9,430 bases of DNA from an uncultured Chloroflexota bacterium. GTDB taxonomy: Bacteria; Chloroflexota; Dehalococcoidia; UBA3495. Made by a program: the position numbers and the translations under genes. How positions within the stretch are numbered: the first letter of the stretch is position 1; every line of letters starts with the position of its first letter. The DNA lies in NCBI GenBank assembly GCA_913031095.1, contig CAJWGH010000023.1:1-9430 (forward strand). Direction: 5' to 3'. Below, piece after piece: positions 1 to 6,598 of the stretch. The notes below the pieces were generated by a model. That model searched no databases and was not told the DNA's origin. It worked only from the letters and a program-made list of their open reading frames with translations.

Positions 1-70
1 AGGTGAACTTTAAAATTAAGAAACCGAGAAACTGGTCCGGGACATCTAAGGGGTCAAAAGGGGTAGGGTG

Positions 71-1579
71 ATGGGTGAACCTACTTGGACCCGGGAAAAA
101 CTTCAACGGCTGGTACAACGAGAGATTGGAGATTACCAACTGATCGTGGTCTCCAACCGCCAGCCCTATGTGCACGAAATCGTCGAGGGCGAGCTTAGTT
201 ATACCTCTACAGCTGGCGGACTCGTCACGGCAATTGACCCGCTGATGCAAGAATGCGGCGGCACTTGGGTCGCTTTCGGCGGCGGCAAGGGTGACCATTT
301 TGCCGTAGATAAGAATAACCGCATCCAGGTACCTCCGGATGACCCTTCCTACACGCTGCGGCTGGTTTGGCTGACTGAGCAAGAAGAACAGGGGTATTAC
401 GCCGGATTCTCTAATGAAGGCCTTTGGCCGCTGTGCCACAACACTTTCATCGAACCAACCTTCCAGACATCTGATTGGGAGACCTATAAAGCGGTCAACA
501 ACGTCTTCGCTAAGCAAGTCTTGGATGAGATTGATGGCCGCCCTGCTGTAGTATTTACTCAGGACTACCACCTAGCTCTACTTCCTCGTTTGCTGCGGGA
601 AGTTGACCCAGACGTCATCACCGCTCAGTTCTGGCACATCCCCTGGCCCACCTACGATATATACCGTATCTGTCCTTGGGGTGACGAACTGATAGACGGG
701 CTTCTGGGCAACGATTTGCTCGGCTTTCATATCGGCGATCACTGTGACAACTTCATGGAGGCTGCGGCCCGGTCATTGGGTTCCCAGGTCCATGGCGAGT
801 ACAACTTGGTATACCAACGAAAAGAACCAACCCTGGTGCGCCCATTCCCTATCAGCGTCGATTTCGAGCAGATTAACCTGGACTCCCAAAGCCCTGAAGT
901 AACCGATGAGGTCGACAGGTTGTTGGAGGAGTTTGACCTGGATGGAAAGATAGTTGGTCTCGGCATCGACCGAATCGACTATACCAAGGGCATCCCCCAT
1001 CGCATACGGGCAATCGGCAGGTTCTTCGAGAAGTACCCCGAATATATCGGTAAAGTGGTGTTCGTCCAGGCAGGCGTGATGAGCCGTGCCAATATCCATG
1101 CTTACCAGCAGCTTTCGGGACAGATTGATCACGAATTGGAGAACGTGAGTGGGCGCTTCAGCACCGATGATTGGCAGCCGGTCCTCTACCTACCCGACGA
1201 CCTTCCTCCCGTAACCCTGGCGGCGTTCCGGCGCATCGCCAGGTTCTGCGTGGTCAGCTCGCTTCACGACGGCATGAACCTGGTGGCCAAAGAATACGTG
1301 GCCAGCTGTTTCGATGAAGATGGCGTGTTGATATTGAGCCCTTTTACAGGCGCAGCCCACGAGCTGACTGACTCACTGATAGTGAACCCTTACGCAACTG
1401 AGGAGTTCGCGGAGGCTATCTATGATGCCGTGGAGATGCCCTTAAGCGAGCGTCAAGAACGGATGGAGAAGATGCGGCGCGTTGTTGAAGAGAATAATAT
1501 CTACATGTGGGCGGCCCGGACCTTTGTAGATATGATGCAGAGCGCTCGCCGCTCTCGACGTCCGATTCGCAACGTTTAG
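71..1579 (+). CDS. otsA: GT20 family glycosyltransferase, probable alpha,alpha-trehalose-6-phosphate synthase
   Basis: Predicted to transfer glucose from a nucleotide sugar to glucose-6-phosphate, making trehalose-6-phosphate in the cytoplasm. Seen in the 502-residue product: N-terminal SNR (Arg30) and AGGL (about 48-51) sugar-phosphate-binding loops, HIPWP (189-193) followed by CPW (201-203), the donor-binding RIDYTKG (Arg301, Lys306) and the C-terminal DGMNLVAKE (Asp400-Glu408), then SPFTGAAHEL. Length is normal for the family. ATG at 71 is chosen because AAAAGGGG at 56-63 sits 7 nt before it; an in-frame GTG at 68 would be only 4 nt away. TAAAAT at 11-16 could be a -10 box whose -35 lies outside the window. 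otsB follows after 13 nt, which supports the trehalose assignment. The HIPWP...CPW variant differs from E. coli OtsA, so a related GT20 activity such as glucosylglycerol-phosphate synthase is not excluded. Confidence 0.88.
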   Translation: MGEPTWTREKLQRLVQREIGDYQLIVVSNRQPYVHEIVEGELSYTSTAGGLVTAIDPLMQECGGTWVAFGGGKGDHFAVDKNNRIQVPPDDPSYTLRLVWLTEQEEQGYYAGFSNEGLWPLCHNTFIEPTFQTSDWETYKAVNNVFAKQVLDEIDGRPAVVFTQDYHLALLPRLLREVDPDVITAQFWHIPWPTYDIYRICPWGDELIDGLLGNDLLGFHIGDHCDNFMEAAARSLGSQVHGEYNLVYQRKEPTLVRPFPISVDFEQINLDSQSPEVTDEVDRLLEEFDLDGKIVGLGIDRIDYTKGIPHRIRAIGRFFEKYPEYIGKVVFVQAGVMSRANIHAYQQLSGQIDHELENVSGRFSTDDWQPVLYLPDDLPPVTLAAFRRIARFCVVSSLHDGMNLVAKEYVASCFDEDGVLILSPFTGAAHELTDSLIVNPYATEEFAEAIYDAVEMPLSERQERMEKMRRVVEENNIYMWAARTFVDMMQSARRSRRPIRNV

Positions 1580-1592
1580 TCCGGTTTCATTC

Positions 1593-2381
1593 ATGCCCCA
1601 TCTGTTGAACATCTGGTCCGTGGTTCTCCGCCAACTTTTGAGTTCTCCACGGGTGTTGCTGCTTTTAGACTACGATGGCACGCTTACACCTATAGTGGCG
1701 CGCCCTGAGATAGCTATATTGCCTGATGAAGCGCGCCGGAGCCTGGAGGAGTTGGTAGAGAACGAGCGGTTCGTAGTGGGTGTGGTTAGCGGGCGAGAAC
1801 TGGCCGAGTTGGAAGGATTAGTCGCCATACCCGGATTGATCTATGCAGGCAACCACGGCTTGGAGATGAGGGGTTTGGGAATGGATTTTGTCCATCCCGA
1901 AGCCCTCGGATTTATCGAGCTGCTGACGGAGATTGCCGGTGTGCTGGAGCGAGAACTGAAGGACGTTCCTAAAGTATTGGTTCACGACAAAAAGCTGACC
2001 CTGTCAGTCCATTTGAGGAATGTCCTGGACTCATATGTTAGGAAAGTAGACCGCACGGTTACGTCTGTGGTTGAAGCTTACGCATCTGACGGCCAGGTCA
2101 AGATTACCCGGGGCAAGAAAGTGCTTGAAGTCAGGCCCAACATCAGCTGGGGGAAAGGTGAGGCCATCGAGAAGATACGCCAGGATTGTGGTGATAGCCC
2201 GGTCCCGATGTTCTTCGGAGATGATCAGACTGACGAAGACGGTTTTGCTGTGGTCCAAAACGCAAACGGAATCGCGGTCTACATCGGGCCGCCACGGCAA
2301 GAGACCAAGGCATTGCACCAGTTGGAATCGCCTGCGGAAGTTGCCCAAGTGCTCGCTTTATTAGCGGGGTCAGACGCCTAG
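1593..2381 (+). CDS. otsB: Trehalose-6-phosphate phosphatase (HAD superfamily, OtsB type)
   Basis: Predicted to dephosphorylate trehalose-6-phosphate to trehalose, the second step after the otsA product. The 262-residue protein carries HAD motif I DYDGTLTPI with nucleophile Asp26 and acid/base Asp28, a motif II-like VVSGR near 66, Lys188 in SWGKGEAI, and the Mg-binding GDDQTDEDGF at 209-218. The order and the C2-type cap between motifs II and III match the OtsB/T6PP family, and the length is usual. It starts 13 nt after the otsA stop with no recognisable Shine-Dalgarno before ATG 1593, so translation is probably coupled to otsA; a GTG at 1620 is a less likely alternative. Its stop TAG overlaps the stop of the opposing rpiB. 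No terminator is visible between the two convergent genes. Confidence 0.88.
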   Translation: MPHLLNIWSVVLRQLLSSPRVLLLLDYDGTLTPIVARPEIAILPDEARRSLEELVENERFVVGVVSGRELAELEGLVAIPGLIYAGNHGLEMRGLGMDFVHPEALGFIELLTEIAGVLERELKDVPKVLVHDKKLTLSVHLRNVLDSYVRKVDRTVTSVVEAYASDGQVKITRGKKVLEVRPNISWGKGEAIEKIRQDCGDSPVPMFFGDDQTDEDGFAVVQNANGIAVYIGPPRQETKALHQLESPAEVAQVLALLAGSDA

Positions 2382-2833
2382 GTCAGACCGTCCTGCTCCA
2401 CTCGAATTATCTTGTCTAGACGACGCTGGAACCGGGGTTCCGGGATGAAGCACGCCCCCAAAAATGCCTGGAGAACGGCCTTGGTTAGTTCGATGCCGAT
2501 AATCCGGCCACCAACGCAAATCACGTTCATGTCGTCGTGTTCCACTCCCTGCCTAGCCGAGTAGGTGTCGTGGCAAAGACATGCCCGGATGCCTTTAACC
2601 TTGTTAGCCGTGATACACGCGCCGACTCCGCTCCCGCAAACCACTATGCCTCGTTCTGCCTCCCCTGTGGACACTGAGCCGGCCACTGCAACAGCAAAGT
2701 CTGGGTAATCATCGTCGGGATCTAGATCATGGGCGCCTAAGTCGGTGACCTGGTGTCCTTCCGACTCCAGCCAACTGACAATCTCACCCTTCAATGCATA
2801 ACCGGCATGGTCGCCTGCGACCGCGACTCTCAT
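2378..2833 (-). CDS. rpiB: Ribose-5-phosphate isomerase B
   Basis: Interconverts ribose-5-phosphate and ribulose-5-phosphate in the pentose phosphate pathway; a cytoplasmic RpiB/LacAB-fold protein. The 151-residue product shows the N-terminal AGDHAG (Asp8, His9), then VVCGSGVGACITANK with Cys66 at the position of the E. coli RpiB catalytic base, and HDTYSARQGVEHDDMNV with His99. Cys66 argues for the classical cysteine type rather than the mycobacterial type with glutamate. The ATG at 2833 is preferred because GGAG (2845-2842 on this strand) lies 8 nt before it; an in-frame GTG at 2842 would overlap that Shine-Dalgarno and add three residues. The gene converges on otsB and is not in its operon. 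Allose-6-phosphate or galactose-6-phosphate isomerase relatives are possible but less likely. Confidence 0.9.
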   Translation of the reverse strand: MRVAVAGDHAGYALKGEIVSWLESEGHQVTDLGAHDLDPDDDYPDFAVAVAGSVSTGEAERGIVVCGSGVGACITANKVKGIRACLCHDTYSARQGVEHDDMNVICVGGRIIGIELTKAVLQAFLGACFIPEPRFQRRLDKIIRVEQDGLT

Positions 2834-2862
2834 AAAAATCACTCCATCCGGGCAATTAATTC

Positions 2863-2891
2863 AGCATACTCACTGGGCCAATCAGGTGCAA
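2863..2891 (-). promoter_or_regulatory. Candidate sigma-70-type promoter for rpiB
   Basis: On the minus strand TTGCAC (2891-2886) and TATGCT (2868-2863) are separated by 17 nt. The match is 3/6 for the -35 and 4/6 for the -10, so this is weak. Predicted transcription would start about 20-25 nt before the rpiB ATG and leave the GGAG Shine-Dalgarno in the leader. Confidence 0.27.
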
Positions 2892-2964
2892 GACCGGGTG
2901 AGATTTCGCCTGCCATGTAGTGCTCGCAAAACTATTGTTGCCTGTATCAAGACTCTGATAAAGC

Positions 2965-2986
2965 GGAGTCCCAAGTATTGGGCTCC
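2965..2986. repeat. Small inverted repeat in the rpiB/HAD divergent intergenic region
   Basis: GGAG-T-CCCAA, a 3-nt GTA loop, then TTGGG-CTCC: nine base pairs with one bulged T at 2969. It has no T tract on either side, so it is not a normal intrinsic terminator. It lies upstream of both candidate promoters in the divergent region and could be a protein-binding site or chance. Confidence 0.35.
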
Positions 2987-3000
2987 CACGGCCAGAATCG

Positions 3001-3029
3001 TTCCCAACAGTCTTGGATCATGCTAGAAT
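3001..3029 (+). promoter_or_regulatory. Candidate extended -10 promoter for the HAD hydrolase gene
   Basis: TTCCCA (3001-3006) and TAGAAT (3024-3029) are 17 nt apart, and a TG at 3021-3022 gives the extended -10 form TGnTAGAAT. Matches are 4/6 and 5/6 to the sigma-70 consensus. Predicted start near 3036 gives a leader of about 75 nt before ATG 3112. Confidence 0.4.
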
Positions 3030-3111
3030 GCGCTGGCTTCAGATGGCTGATTTGTATCGCCTGACGTAGCTCCCGTACAGGCTTTTAAGCTTGCATTTCG
3101 TTGGCGTTTTG

Positions 3112-3819
3112 ATGATCAAAGCGGTCTCCTTTGACTTCTACAATACCCTGGTTCACTTCTGGCCTCCTTTAGAGGAGATACAGCAAGCTGCCTGTCACGA
3201 ACTTGGACTGACCGTTAGTGAAGAGGCAATCACTCACGGTTACGCCGTCGCAGATGTCTTGTTCAACCGGGAGAATGAAGACCGCCCACTTTCTCAGCGC
3301 ACTGATGAAGAACGCCTGGAGTTTTTCAGCCGTTACGAACAGCTGATTCTGGAGACTGCCGGAATCTCCGTGTCGATGGATCTTGCCAAAAGTGTCTGGA
3401 AGATGGCGATGGCCGTGCCTAAAGATTTTGTGCCGTTCGATGACGCTGTTCCCACGCTGGAGAAACTGAGGAAAGCGGGCTACAAAGTTGGAATCATCAC
3501 CAACCTTCGCCGTGATCTTGACGAACTTTGTCAGCAGGTCGGACTAACGCCCTACTTGGATTTCGCGGTGGGCTCGCAGGAAGTGGGCATCGAGAAACCT
3601 CACCCGCCTATCTTTATGGCTGCGTTGAACAAGTTGAACACCGCCCCCGAAGAATGCCTCCATGTAGGGGATCAGGTCCGATCAGACGTCTTCGGCGCAC
3701 AAGGTGTGGGTATGAAGGCCGTTCTAATCGACCGGAGCGGATTTGGAGCGGACGGAGCGGATTGTGTGACCATATCCAGCCTTTCTGAGCTGTGTGATCT
3801 TGTGGAAGGCCTAGCCTAA
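3112..3819 (+). CDS. HAD-superfamily hydrolase, subfamily IA-like, with Tyr in motif I
   Basis: A cytoplasmic HAD hydrolase of 235 residues; substrate unknown. Motif I is FDFYNTLV: nucleophile Asp8, but the second acid (usual DxD) is Tyr10, as in 2-haloacid dehalogenases (DxYGT) and some other HAD-IA proteins. The rest of the core is complete: motif II ITN (Thr130, Asn131), motif III Lys162 in EKPHPPIF, and motif IV GDQVRSD (Asp187, Asp192). Residues about 18-95 are helical and fit a C1 cap. ATG 3112 is chosen because the conserved strand begins right after it; a TTG at 3091 would add seven residues with no better ribosome-binding site. No clear Shine-Dalgarno precedes either start. Names such as phosphoglycolate phosphatase would be over-specific. 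The FrnE/DsbA gene follows 103 nt downstream on the same strand with no terminator between, so co-transcription is possible. Confidence 0.85.
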   Translation: MIKAVSFDFYNTLVHFWPPLEEIQQAACHELGLTVSEEAITHGYAVADVLFNRENEDRPLSQRTDEERLEFFSRYEQLILETAGISVSMDLAKSVWKMAMAVPKDFVPFDDAVPTLEKLRKAGYKVGIITNLRRDLDELCQQVGLTPYLDFAVGSQEVGIEKPHPPIFMAALNKLNTAPEECLHVGDQVRSDVFGAQGVGMKAVLIDRSGFGADGADCVTISSLSELCDLVEGLA

Positions 3820-3890
3820 CTTCACGGATCGTTCTTCTGTGGTCGGCATCCATCGTTGGTGATATCCTGTTATCCAGTCATCTCAGTTGA

Positions 3891-3904
3891 GCGGCGTTTG
3901 CCGC
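3891..3904 (+). repeat. Short GC hairpin just upstream of the frnE ribosome-binding site
   Basis: GCGGC, a GTTT loop, then GCCGC: a 5-bp perfect stem ending 7 nt before the AGGAGG at 3912. It could tune access to the ribosome-binding site. It is short enough to be chance, and no anti-Shine-Dalgarno pairing is seen. Confidence 0.3.
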
Positions 3905-3911
3905 CGTAATC

Positions 3912-3917
3912 AGGAGG
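3912..3917 (+). promoter_or_regulatory. Strong Shine-Dalgarno that fixes the frnE start
   Basis: AGGAGG, 5 nt before ATG 3923, is the best ribosome-binding site in the window. It matters because it shows that translation begins upstream of the in-frame TGA at 3995, not at the TTG (4034) after it. Confidence 0.8.
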
Positions 3918-3922
3918 CCCCG

Positions 3923-4585
3923 ATGGCAGAACATATTCAGACCCCCAAGCGGGATAATGAGGCGGTTCGCGTAGCGGTTTGGTACGACTATATTTGACCT
4001 TGGTGCTACGTCGGCCTGGAGCGGGTCGACAAATTGGCCAATGAGTATGAGATATCCGTCGAGGGCCGTGCTTACCTTTTGCGTCCCGACACTCCCAAAG
4101 AAGGGGCAGAGCGGCCGCAACGGCCCGGCGAGACTACCGATGAATTGTCAGAACCCCTGAGGGGCCAGGCTAAGGACGCTGGTCTAATCATGAAACCCCC
4201 AGGCCGGACTCCCAATACCCTCTATGCCTTGGAGGCTACCGAATACGCCCAACAACACGGCAAGTTCTTGGAGTTTCACCACGCCGCGTACAAAGCGTTC
4301 TGGGAGGACCGCCAGGATTTGGGTGAATTGCAAGTGTTGCACAAGGTAGCCCATGAAGTTGGCCTTAATGCCGATGAGATGGTCAAGAGTTTGGAAGATA
4401 AGACCTATGCCGAGGCTGTAATGAGCCAGTACCAGGAAGCGCTCCAGTATGGCATTAGCGGCATCCCCACATTCTTAGTGGGTAATCTGCTTTTCACTGG
4501 TGCCCAACCGTACAATATTTTCAAATCCGCCATGGAGCGTTTCCTAACCGAAGGAGTTTCCTCTGAAGCCGATGGGGAAGGTTAA
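3923..4585 (+). CDS. FrnE/DsbA-family thiol-disulfide oxidoreductase, putative selenoprotein (U-P-W-C active site)
   Basis: A thioredoxin-fold protein of the DsbA superfamily, FrnE-like branch, predicted to catalyse thiol-disulfide or selenenylsulfide exchange. Read through the TGA at codon 25 it has 220 residues, the normal FrnE size. Residues 16-23 form the first strand (VRVAVWYD), then Y-I-Sec25-Pro26-Trp27-Cys28-Y-V-G, where relatives have CPWCYIG. A helical insertion follows (about 60-160), then GISGIPTFLVG with cis-Pro182 facing the redox site, and a final helix. There is no signal peptide or lipobox, so it is probably cytoplasmic. ATG 3923 has AGGAGG 5 nt upstream. A 7-bp SECIS-like hairpin lies at 4010-4030, inside the coding sequence. 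The frame is otherwise unbroken and ends 40 nt before a strong terminator. Alternatives are a nonsense-mutated pseudogene or a TGC-to-TGA base-call error; the exact placement and the hairpin argue against both. Confidence 0.82.
3995..3997 (+). other. In-frame TGA, predicted selenocysteine codon
   Basis: This TGA is codon 25 and replaces the first cysteine of the CxxC redox motif, the classic cysteine-to-selenocysteine site of thioredoxin-fold selenoproteins. TGA also ends the exporter gene at 6598-6600 as a normal stop, so a genome-wide TGA reassignment is not supported by this window. Confidence 0.78.
4010..4030 (+). promoter_or_regulatory. Putative bacterial SECIS element
   Basis: GTCGGCC (4010-4016) pairs with GGTCGAC (4024-4030) over seven base pairs, with one G-U wobble (4014/4026). 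The 7-nt loop is TGGAGCG; a U-G closing pair would leave GGAGC. The first loop guanine lies 20 nt after the TGA, within the spacing known for bacterial SECIS elements, which need a stem and a guanine early in the apical loop to bind SelB. Four further pairs (TTGG 4000-4003 with CCAA 4038-4041) may extend the base. The E. coli fdhF loop GU is not reproduced. Confidence 0.62.
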
Positions 4586-4625
4586 TCAGGCAGAGTACAG
4601 TCCAATCGAAGTAATGGGTACCAAC

Positions 4626-4657
4626 AGAAAAGGCCCGCTTGATAGCGGGCCTTTTCT
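4626..4657. terminator. Bidirectional intrinsic terminator
   Basis: AGAAAAGGCCCGCT, a TGAT loop, then AGCGGGCCTTTTCT: a perfect 14-bp inverted repeat with a GC core and a T4 run on each strand. It sits 40 nt after the FrnE-like stop and 18 nt after the end of the convergent exporter operon, so it can stop transcription from both sides. Confidence 0.92.
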
Positions 4658-4675
4658 ATTTCCTCGGGATTCGAG

Positions 4676-6598
4676 CTAATCGTCGGCAGGGACCGGCGCG
4701 AAAGATGCCCCGTGCTCCAAAGTGTCGCCTTCGTCATCTATAGGCAGTCCGTAGTTCACTGCGTAGAGCCGGGCGTAGGTTCCGCCTTTCTTGGCTAGCA
4801 ACTCTTCGTGATTGCCCATCTCTACCAGCTTGCCTTGGTCTAAGACAACTATGTTGTCGGCGTTTCGGATCGTGGAAAGGCGATGGGCAATGACTATGGA
4901 AGTCCGGCCGTTTAACACCTTCTGTAAAGCCTGCTGTATCAGCACCTCGGTGTGTGTGTCGATGTTGGCGGTGGCTTCGTCCAGGATGATGACCCTGGGG
5001 TTGCCCACCACTGCTCGAGCGAAGCTCAGTAGTTGCCGCTGTCCGACGCTGAGGTTGATTCCGCGTTCGGCCAAGACAGTTCGGTAACCATTCTCAAGGT
5101 TCATGATGAAATCATGTGCCCCCACGGTCCGAGCTGCAGTAACCACGTCTTCCTCGGAGATGTCTTTGTTGCTGTAGCGGATGTTGTCCGCGACTGTTCC
5201 GGAGAACAAGTAAGGTTCCTGCAGCACCATACTCATTTGGCCGACCAAAGAATTCCGGGTTACGTCCCTTATGTCGTGGCCGTCTATGGTGATGCGTCCA
5301 TTAGTAACATCGGCAAAGCGGTGGATCAAGGTGACGAGGGTGCTCTTACCTGCTCCGGTTGAACCCACCAACGCCACGTTCTCGCCAGGCTTTATGTGCA
5401 GGTTGATTTCTTTTAGAACCTTAACGTCTTTCACGTACTGGAAGTTGACGTCCTCAAATTTTATCTCACCATTTATTTCAGGCAGTTCGATGGCGTCGGA
5501 TTTGTCCATCACCTCGGGTTTCAAGTCCAATACTTCAAAGATGCGCACTCCTGCAGCCATGGCCCGCTGCAATTGGCTGTACTGCATGGTCAGGTGGCGA
5601 ACGGGCTCAAAGAATCGTTGAATCCAGAGGGCGAAAGCCAGCAGGACGGCCCACTCAAGATCGTCACCTTTGACCATGATGCCGCCGACTAGGACTACCC
5701 CGAACCCCATGCCGATTCCCATCAGGGATTCGACGAATGGCTGGAGCGTTCCCGAGTAACGGCTGGCTTCCAGATTGGCGTTCAAGTGCTCTGTGTTGAG
5801 GTCATCGAAGTGCTTCATGTTGGCTTCCTGTCTGTTGAAGCTCTCGACTACACGGACTCCGGTGATGTTCTGGTTATACTCGCCGTTCACCATTGCGATT
5901 GCCCGACGGATGCGCATGAATGAGTGCCTGGCAAATTTCTGCCAGTAACCCAGAACAAAGAAGAGAACGGGCAGGATACTCATGCTGACTAGGGCCAATT
6001 GCCAGTCTATGAACAGCATAAAGGCGATGATACCCACCAGACTAAGAAGGTCGGAAAAGCTTTGGACGATTAGTTCGAAGGTCTCTTGCAGTTGCAGGAC
6101 ATCACTCTGGCTCCGCGACATTATTCGGCCCACTGGTGTGCGGTGGAAGAACGAAGGGGAGAGCTCCTGTAGGTGGTTGAACATACCGGTCCGAAGGGAA
6201 TAAAGGATTCCCTGTCCCACTTTAGGCATGTAGATGAATTGGACGAAGTTTGCTCCGAAGTGCAAGATGGTTACGCCTAAGAAGACCAGACCAATGATGT
6301 GCAACCGTGGAACATTTTCCGGCTCCACGGCCCAGGTGATGCCCATCATCATTAGCCAGGGGACAGCAACGTTGCCAACGGTATAGAGCAGGACCGCGAC
6401 CATCGCGATGATGGCGTGCCGCTTGTAAGGCCAGATGTAAGTCATCAACCGAGTGACAACTTTGTGGTCGTAGGCCGCACCGGCGATATTATCGTCGCTC
6501 AAGTTGTCCATGTTGGCGACGTTCATGCCATGGGCGCCCATGCCCCGCATGCCGCCCATCATGCCACCGACTCCCCCTCCTGGTCCTGCCGCTCTCAT
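4676..6598 (-). CDS. ABC exporter half-transporter, consensus-Walker-B subunit of a heterodimer
   Basis: A type I (B-family) ABC exporter subunit of 640 residues: transmembrane domain about 45-350, then a nucleotide-binding domain. Visible motifs are Walker A GSTGAGKST (412-420, Lys418), Q-loop VLQEPYLF, signature LSVGQ (516-520), Walker B VIILDE with catalytic Glu541, and the IAHRLST H-loop. The signature is altered (LSVGQ for LSGGQ), whereas the partner gene has a normal signature but an Asp in place of the Glu; this is how heterodimeric exporters of the TM287/288, BmrCD and LmrCD type divide one degenerate and one working ATP site. The first 25 residues are unusually rich in Gly and Met. 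ATG 6598 overlaps the partner's TGA (TGATG), with AGGAG 10 nt upstream, so translation is coupled. Substrate unknown: drug, lipid or peptide export are all possible. Confidence 0.93.
   Translation of the reverse strand: MRAAGPGGGVGGMMGGMRGMGAHGMNVANMDNLSDDNIAGAAYDHKVVTRLMTYIWPYKRHAIIAMVAVLLYTVGNVAVPWLMMMGITWAVEPENVPRLHIIGLVFLGVTILHFGANFVQFIYMPKVGQGILYSLRTGMFNHLQELSPSFFHRTPVGRIMSRSQSDVLQLQETFELIVQSFSDLLSLVGIIAFMLFIDWQLALVSMSILPVLFFVLGYWQKFARHSFMRIRRAIAMVNGEYNQNITGVRVVESFNRQEANMKHFDDLNTEHLNANLEASRYSGTLQPFVESLMGIGMGFGVVLVGGIMVKGDDLEWAVLLAFALWIQRFFEPVRHLTMQYSQLQRAMAAGVRIFEVLDLKPEVMDKSDAIELPEINGEIKFEDVNFQYVKDVKVLKEINLHIKPGENVALVGSTGAGKSTLVTLIHRFADVTNGRITIDGHDIRDVTRNSLVGQMSMVLQEPYLFSGTVADNIRYSNKDISEEDVVTAARTVGAHDFIMNLENGYRTVLAERGINLSVGQRQLLSFARAVVGNPRVIILDEATANIDTHTEVLIQQALQKVLNGRTSIVIAHRLSTIRNADNIVVLDQGKLVEMGNHEELLAKKGGTYARLYAVNYGLPIDDEGDTLEHGASFAPVPADD

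Noticed and set aside
773..1132. Minus-strand open frames of 75 and 119 codons within otsA, and similar frames within otsB
   Set aside because: They lie antisense to or out of frame with conserved genes and show no independent motifs or ribosome-binding sites.
3108..3120. Palindrome TTTGAT-G-ATCAAA over the HAD start codon
   Set aside because: It is short and lies mostly in coding sequence (MIK codons); no second copy supports an operator.
4034..4585. FrnE-like protein starting at the TTG at 4034
   Set aside because: This start has no ribosome-binding site, removes the first strand and the redox motif, and ignores the strong AGGAGG and ATG at 3912-3925 in the same frame. The longer, TGA-containing reading is better supported.
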